From: Candidatus Amoebophilus asiaticus 5a2
GTDB lineage: Bacteria; Bacteroidota; Bacteroidia; Cytophagales; Amoebophilaceae
Reading direction: 5' to 3'
Length of the DNA stretch: 64,000 nt
Assembly (NCBI RefSeq): GCF_000020565.1
Contig: NC_010830.1
Location: forward strand, 531,001 to 595,000
Shown here piece after piece: positions 1-10,100 of the stretch (its first letter is position 1; every line of letters starts with the position of its first letter). The notes under the pieces were generated by a model, which ran no database searches, was not told the DNA's origin, and saw nothing but the letters and a program-made list of their open reading frames with translations. The position numbers and the translations under genes were made by a program.

Positions 1-41
1 TGATATATGTTAAAAGTCTCCTATAGAAAATTCTTATAAGG

Positions 42-2162
42 ATGTCTTTTTGGTCTGCTTTTCCTTTTGTACGCATTACCATTTTTTTTATTGGTGGTAT
101 TCTATGGGCCTACTACTATGGTCCCTTATCATATAAATTAGTAATGCTGGGAACAATTGTACTGGCTACTAGTTATCTAATCCTAATTATTATCTGGCAA
201 CGTGCCAGGTTCTATTTTTTAAATTCTTGGCTAGGAATAATAGGATTGTCTAACATCTTTTTTGCAGGCTGCTTATGCCTTTTAAATTATCAGGGTAATG
301 CTAATTCAGTAAAGTTACAGCATCAGGTAGATGACATAAAAGCATATGTTGCAGTGGCGTTGGAAGATGCTATTATAAAAGAGGACCGCTTGTCTGTTAC
401 AGTAGCTATTCAGCAAGCTCACATACAAGGTAAATGGGAAAACTTAACAGGTAAAGTGCATTTATTGGTAGATAAGCCTTCCGCAGCTACAATTCAGTAC
501 GGAGAGGTGTATATGATTGTAGGTAAACCTCATCTGATTGCTGTCCCGCGTAATCCTGAAGAATTTAACTATAAACGCTTTTTGAGCCATAAACATATTT
601 ACTACCAACATCAAGTATATCTAAATTATATACGCAAGATAACATATGCACCTCCTAGCTCCTTGCAAGCTATTTGCCTAAGAATTCGTAAGTTTTGCAA
701 GGAAGTACTGACTCAGCATATAGAGGGTTTGAATGAAAGGGGTATAGCTCTTGCTTTAGTATTGGGTATAAAAGATGAGCTGAATGCAAAAGTGCGAGAT
801 GCTTATGCTAGCGCAGGAACCATGCATATATTAGCAGTTTCTGGTTTGCATGTAGGTATATTATATTGGTTGCTGAGTGTTCTATTATACAGGCGTAAGA
901 AATCTCAAACAAGGAGCAAGTGGCTTGGTTCTATACTGATATGTGGAGCGCTTTGGATATATGCTGGTATGACGGGTTTAACACCTTCTGTAGTACGTGC
1001 TACCCTGATGTTCAGTCTCGTAATTGTGGCAAGGCTATTGGGTAGGGCAGGCAATATTTATAATCTATTATCAGTATCTGCTTTTATATTATTGTTAATT
1101 AATCCACTGTTGATTTTTTCAGTTAGCTTTCAGCTATCTTATTTGGCGGTATTAGGCATCATATATTTGCAACCTAAAATTTATGGTTGGTTCAACTTTA
1201 AGAATATAGTGTTTCGTCAACTTTGGCTATGGACCTCTGTGTCTTTAGCTGCACAATTGGCCACTACGCCGATTAGCTTATATTATTTTCATCAATTTCC
1301 AACTTATTTCATTTTTTCAAATTGGGTAGTAGTACCAGCAGCCTTCTTTATTTTTATTTTAGGATTGTGTGTATTATTTACTTGTTGGTGGGTTAAGTTA
1401 AGCGTTTACATAGCTTGGATACTTGAATATTTGGCTGGCTTAGTTAATCAATTTGTAGCATGGATTAGTAGCCTTCCTTACAGTGTAGTGTTTGATATCT
1501 ATATTCATACGCAAGACTTATTGCTATGGTATGGATTAATAATAAGTGTGCTGGTATTTCTGGCTAAAAGAAAATTCTGGTTACTTTGGCCTATTAGTTC
1601 AATTGCTGTGCTGCTTAGCATACGTACTACACTAGCTATTATACAACATGCACACCAACAGGGTATAGTTTTTTATAGTATTCCTGGTCATCAAGCAGTT
1701 GGTTTGTTGAAAGGTAGAGAGAATCTACTATTGGTTGATGAAGAATTATATAAGCAGGATAAAAAGTTTGTCTATCATGTTAAGTCTAGCCAGGTAGCCA
1801 TAGGTATACATAAGAATTATAGTTATACTTTTAAGCAAGCAAGTGATAAGGCTACTATACCTTTATCGGATTGGCATGGAATTACAATAGGTGTATGGAA
1901 TCAGAAGAAATTTATTTTTCTTAATAAGTCAGGCTCATATTTCCCTGACTTGCAGCAAAAAATTTACACAGATTTTTTAGTAATAGAAGGGAATAGCATA
2001 CAATCTTTAAAGCTGCTATTGGAACAGTTTGAGTTTAAATGTTTAATCATAGGGGCTTCTACTACCAAACAGCTAGACCGATGGCTTAAAGAAGAAGCCG
2101 ACAGATTACAGCTTAATAATCACTCTTTACGTCAACAAGGAGCTTTAAAAGTCTTTTGGTGA
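42..2162 (+). CDS. comEC: ComEC/Rec2 family DNA-uptake channel protein
   Basis: A 706-residue polytopic inner-membrane protein of the ComEC/Rec2 family, which forms the channel that carries single-stranded DNA into the cytoplasm in natural transformation. Visible features are several N-terminal membrane segments, a soluble DUF4131-like stretch (about residues 85-200), and the hallmark competence-domain motif ILAVSGLHVG at about residues 263-272, followed by many hydrophobic helices to about residue 540. The C-terminal 150 residues are soluble but show no metallo-beta-lactamase HxHxDH motif, so this is the shorter form. The ATG follows a short purine run (aagg). No other competence gene is visible next to it. 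In a reduced symbiont genome its job could be DNA uptake or simply a retained relic; the frame is intact. Confidence 0.9.
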   Translation: MSFWSAFPFVRITIFFIGGILWAYYYGPLSYKLVMLGTIVLATSYLILIIIWQRARFYFLNSWLGIIGLSNIFFAGCLCLLNYQGNANSVKLQHQVDDIKAYVAVALEDAIIKEDRLSVTVAIQQAHIQGKWENLTGKVHLLVDKPSAATIQYGEVYMIVGKPHLIAVPRNPEEFNYKRFLSHKHIYYQHQVYLNYIRKITYAPPSSLQAICLRIRKFCKEVLTQHIEGLNERGIALALVLGIKDELNAKVRDAYASAGTMHILAVSGLHVGILYWLLSVLLYRRKKSQTRSKWLGSILICGALWIYAGMTGLTPSVVRATLMFSLVIVARLLGRAGNIYNLLSVSAFILLLINPLLIFSVSFQLSYLAVLGIIYLQPKIYGWFNFKNIVFRQLWLWTSVSLAAQLATTPISLYYFHQFPTYFIFSNWVVVPAAFFIFILGLCVLFTCWWVKLSVYIAWILEYLAGLVNQFVAWISSLPYSVVFDIYIHTQDLLLWYGLIISVLVFLAKRKFWLLWPISSIAVLLSIRTTLAIIQHAHQQGIVFYSIPGHQAVGLLKGRENLLLVDEELYKQDKKFVYHVKSSQVAIGIHKNYSYTFKQASDKATIPLSDWHGITIGVWNQKKFIFLNKSGSYFPDLQQKIYTDFLVIEGNSIQSLKLLLEQFEFKCLIIGASTTKQLDRWLKEEADRLQLNNHSLRQQGALKVFW

Positions 2163-2738
2163 GGCAATATAGAGGCTGAAAAACGTTTACTTAGTGGGTT
2201 AATTAAATTTTTAATGCCTAAACTTATTATTTTACAAAAGCTAACATGGCTTTTTTTATACTTTTTTATACACATTTTCTCTCTTGATTTTTCTTAATTG
2301 TATATAATATGGTTCCATTTTTTTTCTAGTCGCCGTTTCGCAGCGACTCAAATGTTTTTAGCCTTATGTCAGTTATTCTCCTAAAATTGTATGGGTACTT
2401 GCTTATTCTAGCGTAGGTTAAATGCATACTTATTTCTTTTATTTACCAAAGTTTACATGGAACCCTTTTTACCTTATTTATCAACTTTTCTCGCAGCAGG
2501 TTTAACGTTAGTGTTTTAAATTAAGTAAGCATAAACAGCTTTTTTATTAAAAGTTTTATGGCCTATGATCATAAGCTATTTACCATAGCCATTTATTATT
2601 TGAAAGTTTTTTATCCCATTGGCCTCTTATTTGATATAAAAGATACTTTAAATATAATTTAAAGTGGTAAAAAGGCTAGTATGTTTTTGTAAATGAGGTG
2701 TTTACTTATTATTATGCTTCCCGTATAAACACTCCACT
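2163..2738. other. AT-rich intergenic region with one small GC-rich hairpin
   Basis: This 576-bp gap between comEC and the U-box lipoprotein gene has no convincing reading frame. The only local structure I see is a 6-bp inverted repeat, agtcgc (2328-2333) with gcgact (2343-2348), a GC island in very AT-rich DNA. The rest is presumably the comEC 3' flank and the promoter of the lipoprotein gene; I could not place a promoter with confidence. Confidence 0.4.
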
Positions 2739-5700
2739 ATGAAAAAGACTTATCCGCTGTTTCAGCAATATATATCCTATGTTTTACTTATCAGCTTTTT
2801 CTTACAAAGCTGTGGAGGGTTAAATAATTTAATTATACCTATGGGCGAAGAAAAAGACCCACAGATACAACGATATACCCAGCAACAACTAACCCCACAA
2901 ATACAAACCAACATCCAGCCTTTAGCAAGTCAAGAGCTAACAGCAGAAGGGGGGCATAGCGTCACACTTTACCAGGAAGCAGGTAAGCTGAAAGCGGATG
3001 TCAAGATGAGTGCATCTGAAGGGTTTAGTAAAACCTATCATAGAATAGATGTGGATGTTGAGCAAGGCGCAGAACTCGCTAGCTTACCTCATCTGAGCAA
3101 GCAAGCACAACAATATCGTATTCATCTGCAATTAGCCAAAGGCGAGCAGCCAGCAAAAGTAGTTATTTACAAGGGAGCGGGCTTGATGGGGGGGATGTTG
3201 CAAGGAGAAGAGGAAGCAGAAGAAGAGGACTCAGAAGATGAAGCCATTCCCAACGAATGCTTTTGTTCCATCACCCAAGAGATTATGGAAGACCCAGTCA
3301 TTGCGCAGGATGGCCATACCTATGAAAGAGCAGCAATACAGCAATGGTTTAATACAGGAAGACGCACTAGCCCTAGAACTGGCGCTAGACTGCTTAGTAC
3401 CGATCTGATTGCTAATTATACCATGCGTAGTCTGATTCAGGATTTAAAGGTACAAATACCTGTTTTAGCTAGGCATCAGTTAAATATGGGTAATATCGAA
3501 GCAGCCATTAAACTGCGTGAAGAAGATATACAGCAAGAGCTAGAATTAAAAGGTAGTCTATTACAGCAACAGCAGCAAAGGGCTATCCAATTAGAGGGGC
3601 AATTAGCTCAGATGCAGCAGCCTGCTTCACAAATTTCTTCTAGAAGTAGATTTTCACATCTACAACCAGCAAATAGGATACGTACGGAAGAGGAATCAGG
3701 AGTTGAAGGGATTATAGTTTTCTGTGGTAACCCAGGAGTTGGGAAAAGTTCTTTGTGTAATTCTATTTTTCAAAAACCTGTTTTTAAATCAGGGGCAATG
3801 ATTGGGAAAGGAATGACTACCAAGGAACAAGAATTTAAACATGTAGACAACTTATATATTGATACCCCTGGCTTGGATGATGTAAAGTTACGGGATAAGG
3901 CTGCCGAAGAAATAGAAAAAGCACTTAAACATAATGATAACTATAAAATAATTTTTGTTGCTATGCTAGATTCAGGCAGAATAAGGCCTGCTGACCTTGC
4001 AACTGTTAATGCAGTTTGTGGGGCTATTAAAGTTCCTTTTGAATTTGGACTTATTTTCAATAAAGTTACCCCCCGTATTATTAAGCAAATCAATCAAGAA
4101 GGCTTAGAACCATATTTGACGACCTTGGTTAAACAACCTATATCAACGCTTATTCTTAAAAAGGATAGTGATATGGAGGATGAAGAAGATGTATATTTTC
4201 CAATGAACAGCGATAATCGAGATAAACTGGTAAAGTTTACTTGTAGGCTACCAGGAAACAGAATCCTTGAGAAAGATGTTAATAGAATAGATATCACTAA
4301 TTTCCAAGAAAAGGTCAATGAAATAGAAAGAAAATATAAACAAGAAATAGCTGAGTTAAGTAAAAGAAATTCAGAACAAGCTGTTAGAATAAACACTATA
4401 CATGCTCAATTACAGCAATCAAGCGAAGAGCTTAAAAAGCAGAAGGAAGAGTTTGAAGAAAGGGAGCGTATAAGAAGCGAAGAACTCAGACAACAAAGGG
4501 AAGAAATAGAAAGGATAAAACAACAGCAGGAAAGAGAAGAGGCTAAAAGGAAAAATTGGGAAGAAAAAGAAAATGAAGAGTATGAGAAGACAGTGAAACA
4601 ATACCAAGCTACAAGTAAATGCTTAGAGGTACGAGAAGAAAACTCACTCGGGGCACAAAAGCAACCATCCGTGATGCAGTTGGTCAAGGGGGCCGATGAA
4701 ACATTGGAAGCGCCTCTGGCAACAGGAAAGAATGTTATGCTTAAAATAAGTATAGACCTAAAAAGTCTTGGAAGATATACGGAGAAAGGGCATATGAGTG
4801 TTCCCGCTCGGCTTTTTCTGACTGATTTCGCTTCTTCTCCTCTAAACTACCCGGATATTAACTTTGAAATTAAAGTTGATTGTGAAGCCACGCCTGTCAG
4901 GTGTGTCTTGCCGCATAAGCCCCCCTCTTTTGGAAGCTACGCAGAATTTACGCAGTGGCTAGGGCAGGGATATTTTAGTAATCAAGTTAATGTTGCTTAT
5001 GATTTTTCTGTGGACGTGCAAGACTTAGCTCCCTCTTTAGCACAGTATCTATTTTCTATTCCGCCTGGCGGTTATCGCTTCATTGGAACGCACGTGGTTG
5101 ATAACATAAAAATTATCCCTGATAAGTATAATCCAAGCGTCAGCTATGTTTCAAAAAGGGAAATTGAAAATACCACTGTTGTAGAACTTAGTGGTACCCT
5201 TTATCTCAACAAGAAGTCCTATCCCATCACGGCTCATCGACAAGTATTTCCTCATCCGAAGATTGAAGATACTGTTTTTCAAAAGGATCCTTCAAAAAAG
5301 TTTTATCATTTCCAAGGGCTCGTGCAAGGTGAGATAACAGCAAAGGTCACTTATGAAGAGTTTCCAAAAACTCGGCTTAAAGATTGGCCGGGAGCACCAT
5401 CTGAAACCTATAATTTACTGCAGAAACGACCTGCGGGCGATAACAAGGAACAAATAGAACATTTATCCTGTTTGGAGGGCAGCACTGGAAAAGAGGTAAA
5501 TATTACGGATGGTAAAATGTTTTCTGTTGTTAGCGCTGCGAAAGAGGGGAAAACCCCAATATTTCAAGAATGTATTATACAAGATGCGCAAGGTCGGGAG
5601 TATATAGTCATCTATAGGTTGTGCGCTCCCATTAGGGACTTAGAAACGAGCATTTCTGGGGCTATAAACAGCCTCCGACCATTCCAACTAAAACCATACG

Positions 5701-5954
5701 AGGAGCCCAAGTCAGTATTGACATGCCGTTATGAGGGGGGCTGTGGACTGGATGGTGCCCATGGGATGCAACGCACCCACAGATCCTCCTGTTATGTTAC
5801 CAGAATGGTAACGGTGACCCCAACGGACGAACAGCAAAAAAATAATTGGCGAGTTCGAGACACTCAGATTAATAAATTAAAGGAGCTGATGAGAGAATAT
5901 TATCGATTAACAGGTGAACAACATCCCCGCTGGGATGAATTCCAAATCGATTAA
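2739..5954 (+). CDS. Lipoprotein with shared N-terminal module, U-box, GTPase domain and coiled coil
   Basis: A 1,071-residue predicted lipoprotein and candidate host-interaction effector. The signal peptide ends in the lipobox LQSC with Cys25. Residues 66-153 hold a module also found in the proteins at 14921 (+) and 46480 (-), ending GAGLMGGM. An acidic linker leads to a U-box at about 172-236 (CSITQEIMEDPV, then HTYERAAIQQWF), the fold used by E3 ubiquitin ligases, which bacteria have no ubiquitin system to support. A P-loop GTPase domain follows: G1 GNPGVGKSS at about 329-337, G3 DTPGLDD at about 374-380, and FNKVT as the G4-like motif at about 439. It resembles AIG1/septin-like TRAFAC GTPases. 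A Glu/Arg-rich coiled coil covers about 520-630. The last 440 residues are unrecognised and visibly richer in G+C than the rest. Its C-terminus was altered by a 44-bp tandem duplication (see the repeat at 5902). Ubiquitin-ligase activity in the host is inference. Confidence 0.88.
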   Translation: MKKTYPLFQQYISYVLLISFFLQSCGGLNNLIIPMGEEKDPQIQRYTQQQLTPQIQTNIQPLASQELTAEGGHSVTLYQEAGKLKADVKMSASEGFSKTYHRIDVDVEQGAELASLPHLSKQAQQYRIHLQLAKGEQPAKVVIYKGAGLMGGMLQGEEEAEEEDSEDEAIPNECFCSITQEIMEDPVIAQDGHTYERAAIQQWFNTGRRTSPRTGARLLSTDLIANYTMRSLIQDLKVQIPVLARHQLNMGNIEAAIKLREEDIQQELELKGSLLQQQQQRAIQLEGQLAQMQQPASQISSRSRFSHLQPANRIRTEEESGVEGIIVFCGNPGVGKSSLCNSIFQKPVFKSGAMIGKGMTTKEQEFKHVDNLYIDTPGLDDVKLRDKAAEEIEKALKHNDNYKIIFVAMLDSGRIRPADLATVNAVCGAIKVPFEFGLIFNKVTPRIIKQINQEGLEPYLTTLVKQPISTLILKKDSDMEDEEDVYFPMNSDNRDKLVKFTCRLPGNRILEKDVNRIDITNFQEKVNEIERKYKQEIAELSKRNSEQAVRINTIHAQLQQSSEELKKQKEEFEERERIRSEELRQQREEIERIKQQQEREEAKRKNWEEKENEEYEKTVKQYQATSKCLEVREENSLGAQKQPSVMQLVKGADETLEAPLATGKNVMLKISIDLKSLGRYTEKGHMSVPARLFLTDFASSPLNYPDINFEIKVDCEATPVRCVLPHKPPSFGSYAEFTQWLGQGYFSNQVNVAYDFSVDVQDLAPSLAQYLFSIPPGGYRFIGTHVVDNIKIIPDKYNPSVSYVSKREIENTTVVELSGTLYLNKKSYPITAHRQVFPHPKIEDTVFQKDPSKKFYHFQGLVQGEITAKVTYEEFPKTRLKDWPGAPSETYNLLQKRPAGDNKEQIEHLSCLEGSTGKEVNITDGKMFSVVSAAKEGKTPIFQECIIQDAQGREYIVIYRLCAPIRDLETSISGAINSLRPFQLKPYEEPKSVLTCRYEGGCGLDGAHGMQRTHRSSCYVTRMVTVTPTDEQQKNNWRVRDTQINKLKELMREYYRLTGEQHPRWDEFQID

Positions 5955-5989
5955 CAGGTGAACAACATCCCCGCTGGGATGAATTCCAA
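5902..5989 (+). repeat. 44-bp perfect tandem duplication across the stop of the U-box gene
   Basis: Two adjacent identical 44-bp units, 5902-5945 and 5946-5989. Because 44 is not a multiple of three, the second copy is read out of frame and supplies an early TAA, so the protein ends ...DEFQID. If one unit is removed, the reading frame would run ...DEFQNMS and stop at the TAG at the end of the second unit's flank. The duplication therefore replaced the last few residues and looks recent. Confidence 0.9.
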
Positions 5990-6006
5990 AACATGAGCTA
6001 GTTCCT

Positions 6007-7062
6007 CGACACAGCCCTAGCAGGCATTAAGAAGGATAAATTTTGTTTAGTCCCTTAGTGAAGGTATTAATATTTTGGTGAAAAAGCTGAGGGATTTTTT
6101 GCCATTGTTCCTCTATAAATTGCCAAGGGGTTTTGCCTCTTAAAGCTTTGAGTCTACGAGCGAAATTATAAGCTAACAAGAAGTCATTTAGATGACGCTT
6201 TAATTGTTGGTGGTTGCTATAATAATAGCTTTGTACAGTCGCTGTTTAATAGTTCTGTTTATACGCTCCACCTGGCCATTAGTCCATGGATGAGCTACTT
6301 GAGTCCTTCTATGTGTAATCCCTTCTTGTTCACAAATACGACCAAACATATGCTCCAATGCTAATTCTCCTTCTTTTCTATTGGTAAATTGTACTCCATT
6401 ATCTGTTAGTATTTTATGGATCTTATAGGGAACACAAGCTATTAGATCTTCTAGAAAGCCTACTGCTGCCGACTTAGAAGCAAATTCATATAGACTAGCA
6501 TAGCAAAATTTACTAGTCCTATCTATTGCTACAAATAAATATAGTTTACCCTGTGCTGTTTGCATTTCTGCTATGTCTATATGAAAATAACGGGTGGGAT
6601 AGACTTTAAACTGCTTCTTAATTGCTTTCTCCTTAGCCTGTCCTTTCTCTAGCTTAGGACAGTCATGACGCTAAAAACAGCGATGCAAAGTAGAACGAGA
6701 TAAGTGAGATATGATTTCTTGTAAAGTATACAGACAATCATCCAAAGGCAATTGAGTGGGCTTTCTAAAAGCAATAACAACTTGTTCCTCTTGCTGGGTT
6801 AATACTTTAGAGCGTTTTACTTTAGGTCCCATGGGTGAATCTTGGCAAGAAGTCCTGTTTTTCCATTTAGCTATCGTTTTACGATTAACTCCATATTGTC
6901 TAGCAAGTGTTGCTATGTTCTGTTTTGATAGCTGTATTTCTCTGCGGGTTTTCTCTGTTGTCCTGGCGCATTTATGTAATAGTTGGCTCATAATCTTTTT
7001 GCTTGATTTTGGTCCCTTATATTAGCTATGCTGATATAACCATAATTGTTAGGGATCAAACA
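6007..7062 (-). mobile_element. Decayed IS481-type insertion sequence, ends approximate
   Basis: The element is defined by the broken transposase gene at 6027-6991. The proposed ends come from a weak inverted similarity between the left flank (CCCTAGCA near 6015-6022) and the reverse complement of the right flank (CCCTAACA near 7047-7054). The match is too short to fix the termini, and I see no clear target-site duplication. It lies between the U-box lipoprotein gene and the 3' end of the giant repeat protein gene. Confidence 0.45.
6027..6991 (-). pseudogene. IS481-family DDE transposase, broken by a nonsense codon and a frameshift
   Basis: Reading the minus strand from 6991: an N-terminal helix-turn-helix segment (NIATLARQYGVNRKTIAKW) that selects DNA ends; then an in-frame TAG at about 6673, after ...LHRCF; then continuation in the same frame (RHDCPKLEKGQ, TRYFHIDIAE) into the DDE catalytic core (FVAIDRTSKF, LTDNGVQF, HPWTNGQVERIN). 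At about 6240 the frame shifts by one base and continues as VQSYYYSNHQQLKRHL then AYNFARRLKALRGKTPWQF, the classic IS481 C-terminus, to a stop at 6027-6029. Two independent lesions mean it cannot make full-length transposase. Decayed insertion sequences are typical of Amoebophilus-like genomes. Confidence 0.87.
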
Positions 7063-7127
7063 TCTAGTAAGCTTGAACTTTGTACTTCAATTTTGGCCAA
7101 GACTAAACACGTTAATAGAATCCTTTT

Positions 7128-10100
7128 CTATTCATAATTCTGCCACTTACTAGTGTTTTTCCATGTTACTGTTATGGGAGTGCCTATAGTTTTTACTTTT
7201 TCTTGATTGTCAATATTATATACATATAGTAACGTGAATCTAAATTGCACCTTAGTTTCTCTATGGTGCTCAATATGAAATGAGTAACTTTGAGATTGGT
7301 CTTTAAGTGGAGAGCTAATTCTTAAAGTTTTGCTTCCTTTAGTGCGTATAGAGAAACTCTTTTTCTGTCCTTTACCAAGAAATTCCAAATCTGCTTGATC
7401 TCCATGTAATTTTTCTATACCTATATACCAGGTTCCTTCATTGCTTCTGTCAGTCTCTATATCCTTTAAAATATCTCCTTGGTTAAGTACAGTAATCTTA
7501 AAATGATTATTAGGCCCTTCTAATTCTTTCTTATTAATTGTAACCTGTAGTTTACTTCTTCTTGATTTCCATTTTACTAGAACAGGATCGCCTATCTTTT
7601 GATTTTCAGCATACAATTGAAGCTCATAAATAATTTCTTGATCTGATAATAAGGGATCAAGAGGTTCTATGGATAAGTTGTCTTGCCACTCGGTTGCAGG
7701 TTCTAATTTAAAAGTGGGATGTATGAATAGGTAGTCCTTTTTATTTTTTTGACTGAGCGAAAAACCTTTTAAATTAGCAATAATACCACTTCCCTTGATA
7801 TTGGTAACTTTTATGTTTATCCCATCGTGTGGGACGACAAGTTTATCGGTTGGATTAATGACGCGTATAGTAAAATCTTGCTGGTTCCATTTAGGTGCCT
7901 GTGTATCAATTTTAAGTTGTAGCCCAATTGGTTTAGGTTTCCAGGTTACCTGTAAGGGCTCACTTATAGGTTTTTTATTGAGATATAGTTGTAACTCATA
8001 TATAATGGCTTGGTCTTTAGTTGCTAAGGTTAGTTTCTTCTCCCAGTAAGCTTGAGAAGGCAATTCAAATAGGTTGTTTACAAACTTATACTTTTTACCC
8101 TTATTTGATTTGCCATTGTCTAATGCTGGAATTGTACCATCTCCTTGGATCCTTGTAACATATAAGGATATTTTTTTATGGTCGCCAGCATCTATTGTGT
8201 CACCTTGATTAAGTATAATTACTGTAAAGCTTTTAGTATCGCCTTCTAACTCTGATTGACCTACTTCTAGTTTTAAATCAATATTTTTATTCTTTGTTTT
8301 GGTATTATTTCTCAAATTCTGGATACTGGATTTTTGATTTAAATTAACTTTTTTAAGTTCCCAGCTTACTTCTACTTTTTCAGATTGAAACGTAGCATTT
8401 TGATTTATTAATTGTAAAGAAATGGAAGCTGCCGTAGCAGGACTGCTAGTTTCTATTTCTTCTTTTTTAATGCTAATATTTACCTCTTGTGCAGGACTCA
8501 ATTCGGTTAAATAAGCAGGTAATACCTTAGCTAAATTTATGCTATTATTAGCATCTAATGGTTGGTTGTTAATTTTAAAACTATAATGATCTTTTACTGG
8601 ATTGTCTAACACCAATAAAATATCTTTTGTTTCGACATATGACCCATTATTCTTGATTTTAAAATTTAAAACGTCAGCATTCCTAAGCTGTCTGTTAGGA
8701 ATATCTTGAAAATTCAGTTTGATTTCTCCTCTTTCCCATTGGATGCTTGGGCTAGACCAAACTTGTCCTTTCCTTTTTAGATATACCTTAATAGTAGCTT
8801 CTAGAAGTTTATTAGTTGTAAGTGATTGTAAAGTGATCGTGCCTGTATTGCTACCTTTGTTTAATACAGTGGTACGTTGATCTATTACTAACCTAGATAG
8901 ACGAATTCCTTCACTAGGTATAGCCATACCGTTTAAAGTAAATAAATTTTCAATAGGGAAGGAGCTGTTCTGCGCTTCTAGCCATACTAACATTTCATCC
9001 ATATCGACCGGGTCTTTCTGATTGATAATAGTAAAGGCTAGTTTTTCATCTCCTGTTATTCTCGCTGCCTTTAAATCAGGAAATGCCAGGGCAATATCCT
9101 CTTGGCCATACCAAGTAATTGTATTACTAGTTATCGATGTTTCATGTCGCTTCAATACTAAGTTTATGGTAGCTTGTTGTTGCTTATATGCTTTCTGTAA
9201 CTGTAGCTTTACTGGAATGATTGTGGTGCCTTTATCTAATGCAATAGCTTTATGAGGTAATAATTCATTTAAGCTAATTGAGGAAGCAAGTTTATCATTT
9301 AGTCTAAATTCAGCACTATCTATAGTTTCCAAGCTCAGCGTTATATCATTTGCATATATAGGTTTGTCACTATTGCTCTCTATAAAAAATTCCAGTGCCT
9401 CATTACCTGTGATATTATGAAGACCTATAAATTTTAAGTCAATAGGCTGCTGTTTCCACTGGACTGGCTGGGAATCTATTACTACATCACCTTGTTTGAT
9501 CTGTAAAGTTATTTCAGCTTGGTCTTTACCTATATTGTGGGCCACTTGTAGTTGTATAGGTTTAGTAGAAACACTTTTGTTTAAAGTAGTAGTTTTGTCA
9601 GGAAGTATTTGCTGCAAGTTAATGGAAGAAAGAAGATTACCATTCAAATTAAATGCTACGCCTTCTGTAGGTAATAAGCTTACAGTAATATCCCTTGGAT
9701 GGATAGGTTGTAATCCACTATTTTCTATAGTAAACTCTAATACCTCATCGTCTATAATATCATGGACTCCTACAAATCTTAAGCTAATAGGCTGTCTTTC
9801 CCATTTGATAAATTGAGCCTCTATTACTTGGTTGCCTTGCTTAATTTGTAAAGTTATGTCAGCTTTGTTTTGGCTAGGGTTAGAAGTAGGGTCTATCTGT
9901 AGGTGTATAGGTATGGTTTTTGTGCCTTTATCCAGGCTAGTAGCATTGCTAGCAAGTAATTCTCGTAAACTAATTGAAGTAATAGTTTCATTTTGTAATT
10001 TCCATTTTACTCCTGGAGTAGCTACTAAACTTAAGGCAACATTTTCTGTGTTAAGAGGTTTGTTGCTATTGTTTTCAATATAAAAAGATAAAGTTTCCTC

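Noticed and set aside
2328..2348. Small GC-rich hairpin after comEC as a terminator
   Set aside because: A six-base stem with no T run, about 165 bp after the comEC stop.
6756..7025. 89-residue plus-strand frame within the insertion sequence
   Set aside because: Antisense to the clearly recognisable transposase N-terminus.
9496..10083. Plus-strand frames opposite the giant repeat protein gene
   Set aside because: They are regular shadows of the 115-residue repeats and recur with the same period; the minus-strand frame has a signal peptide and coherent repeats.
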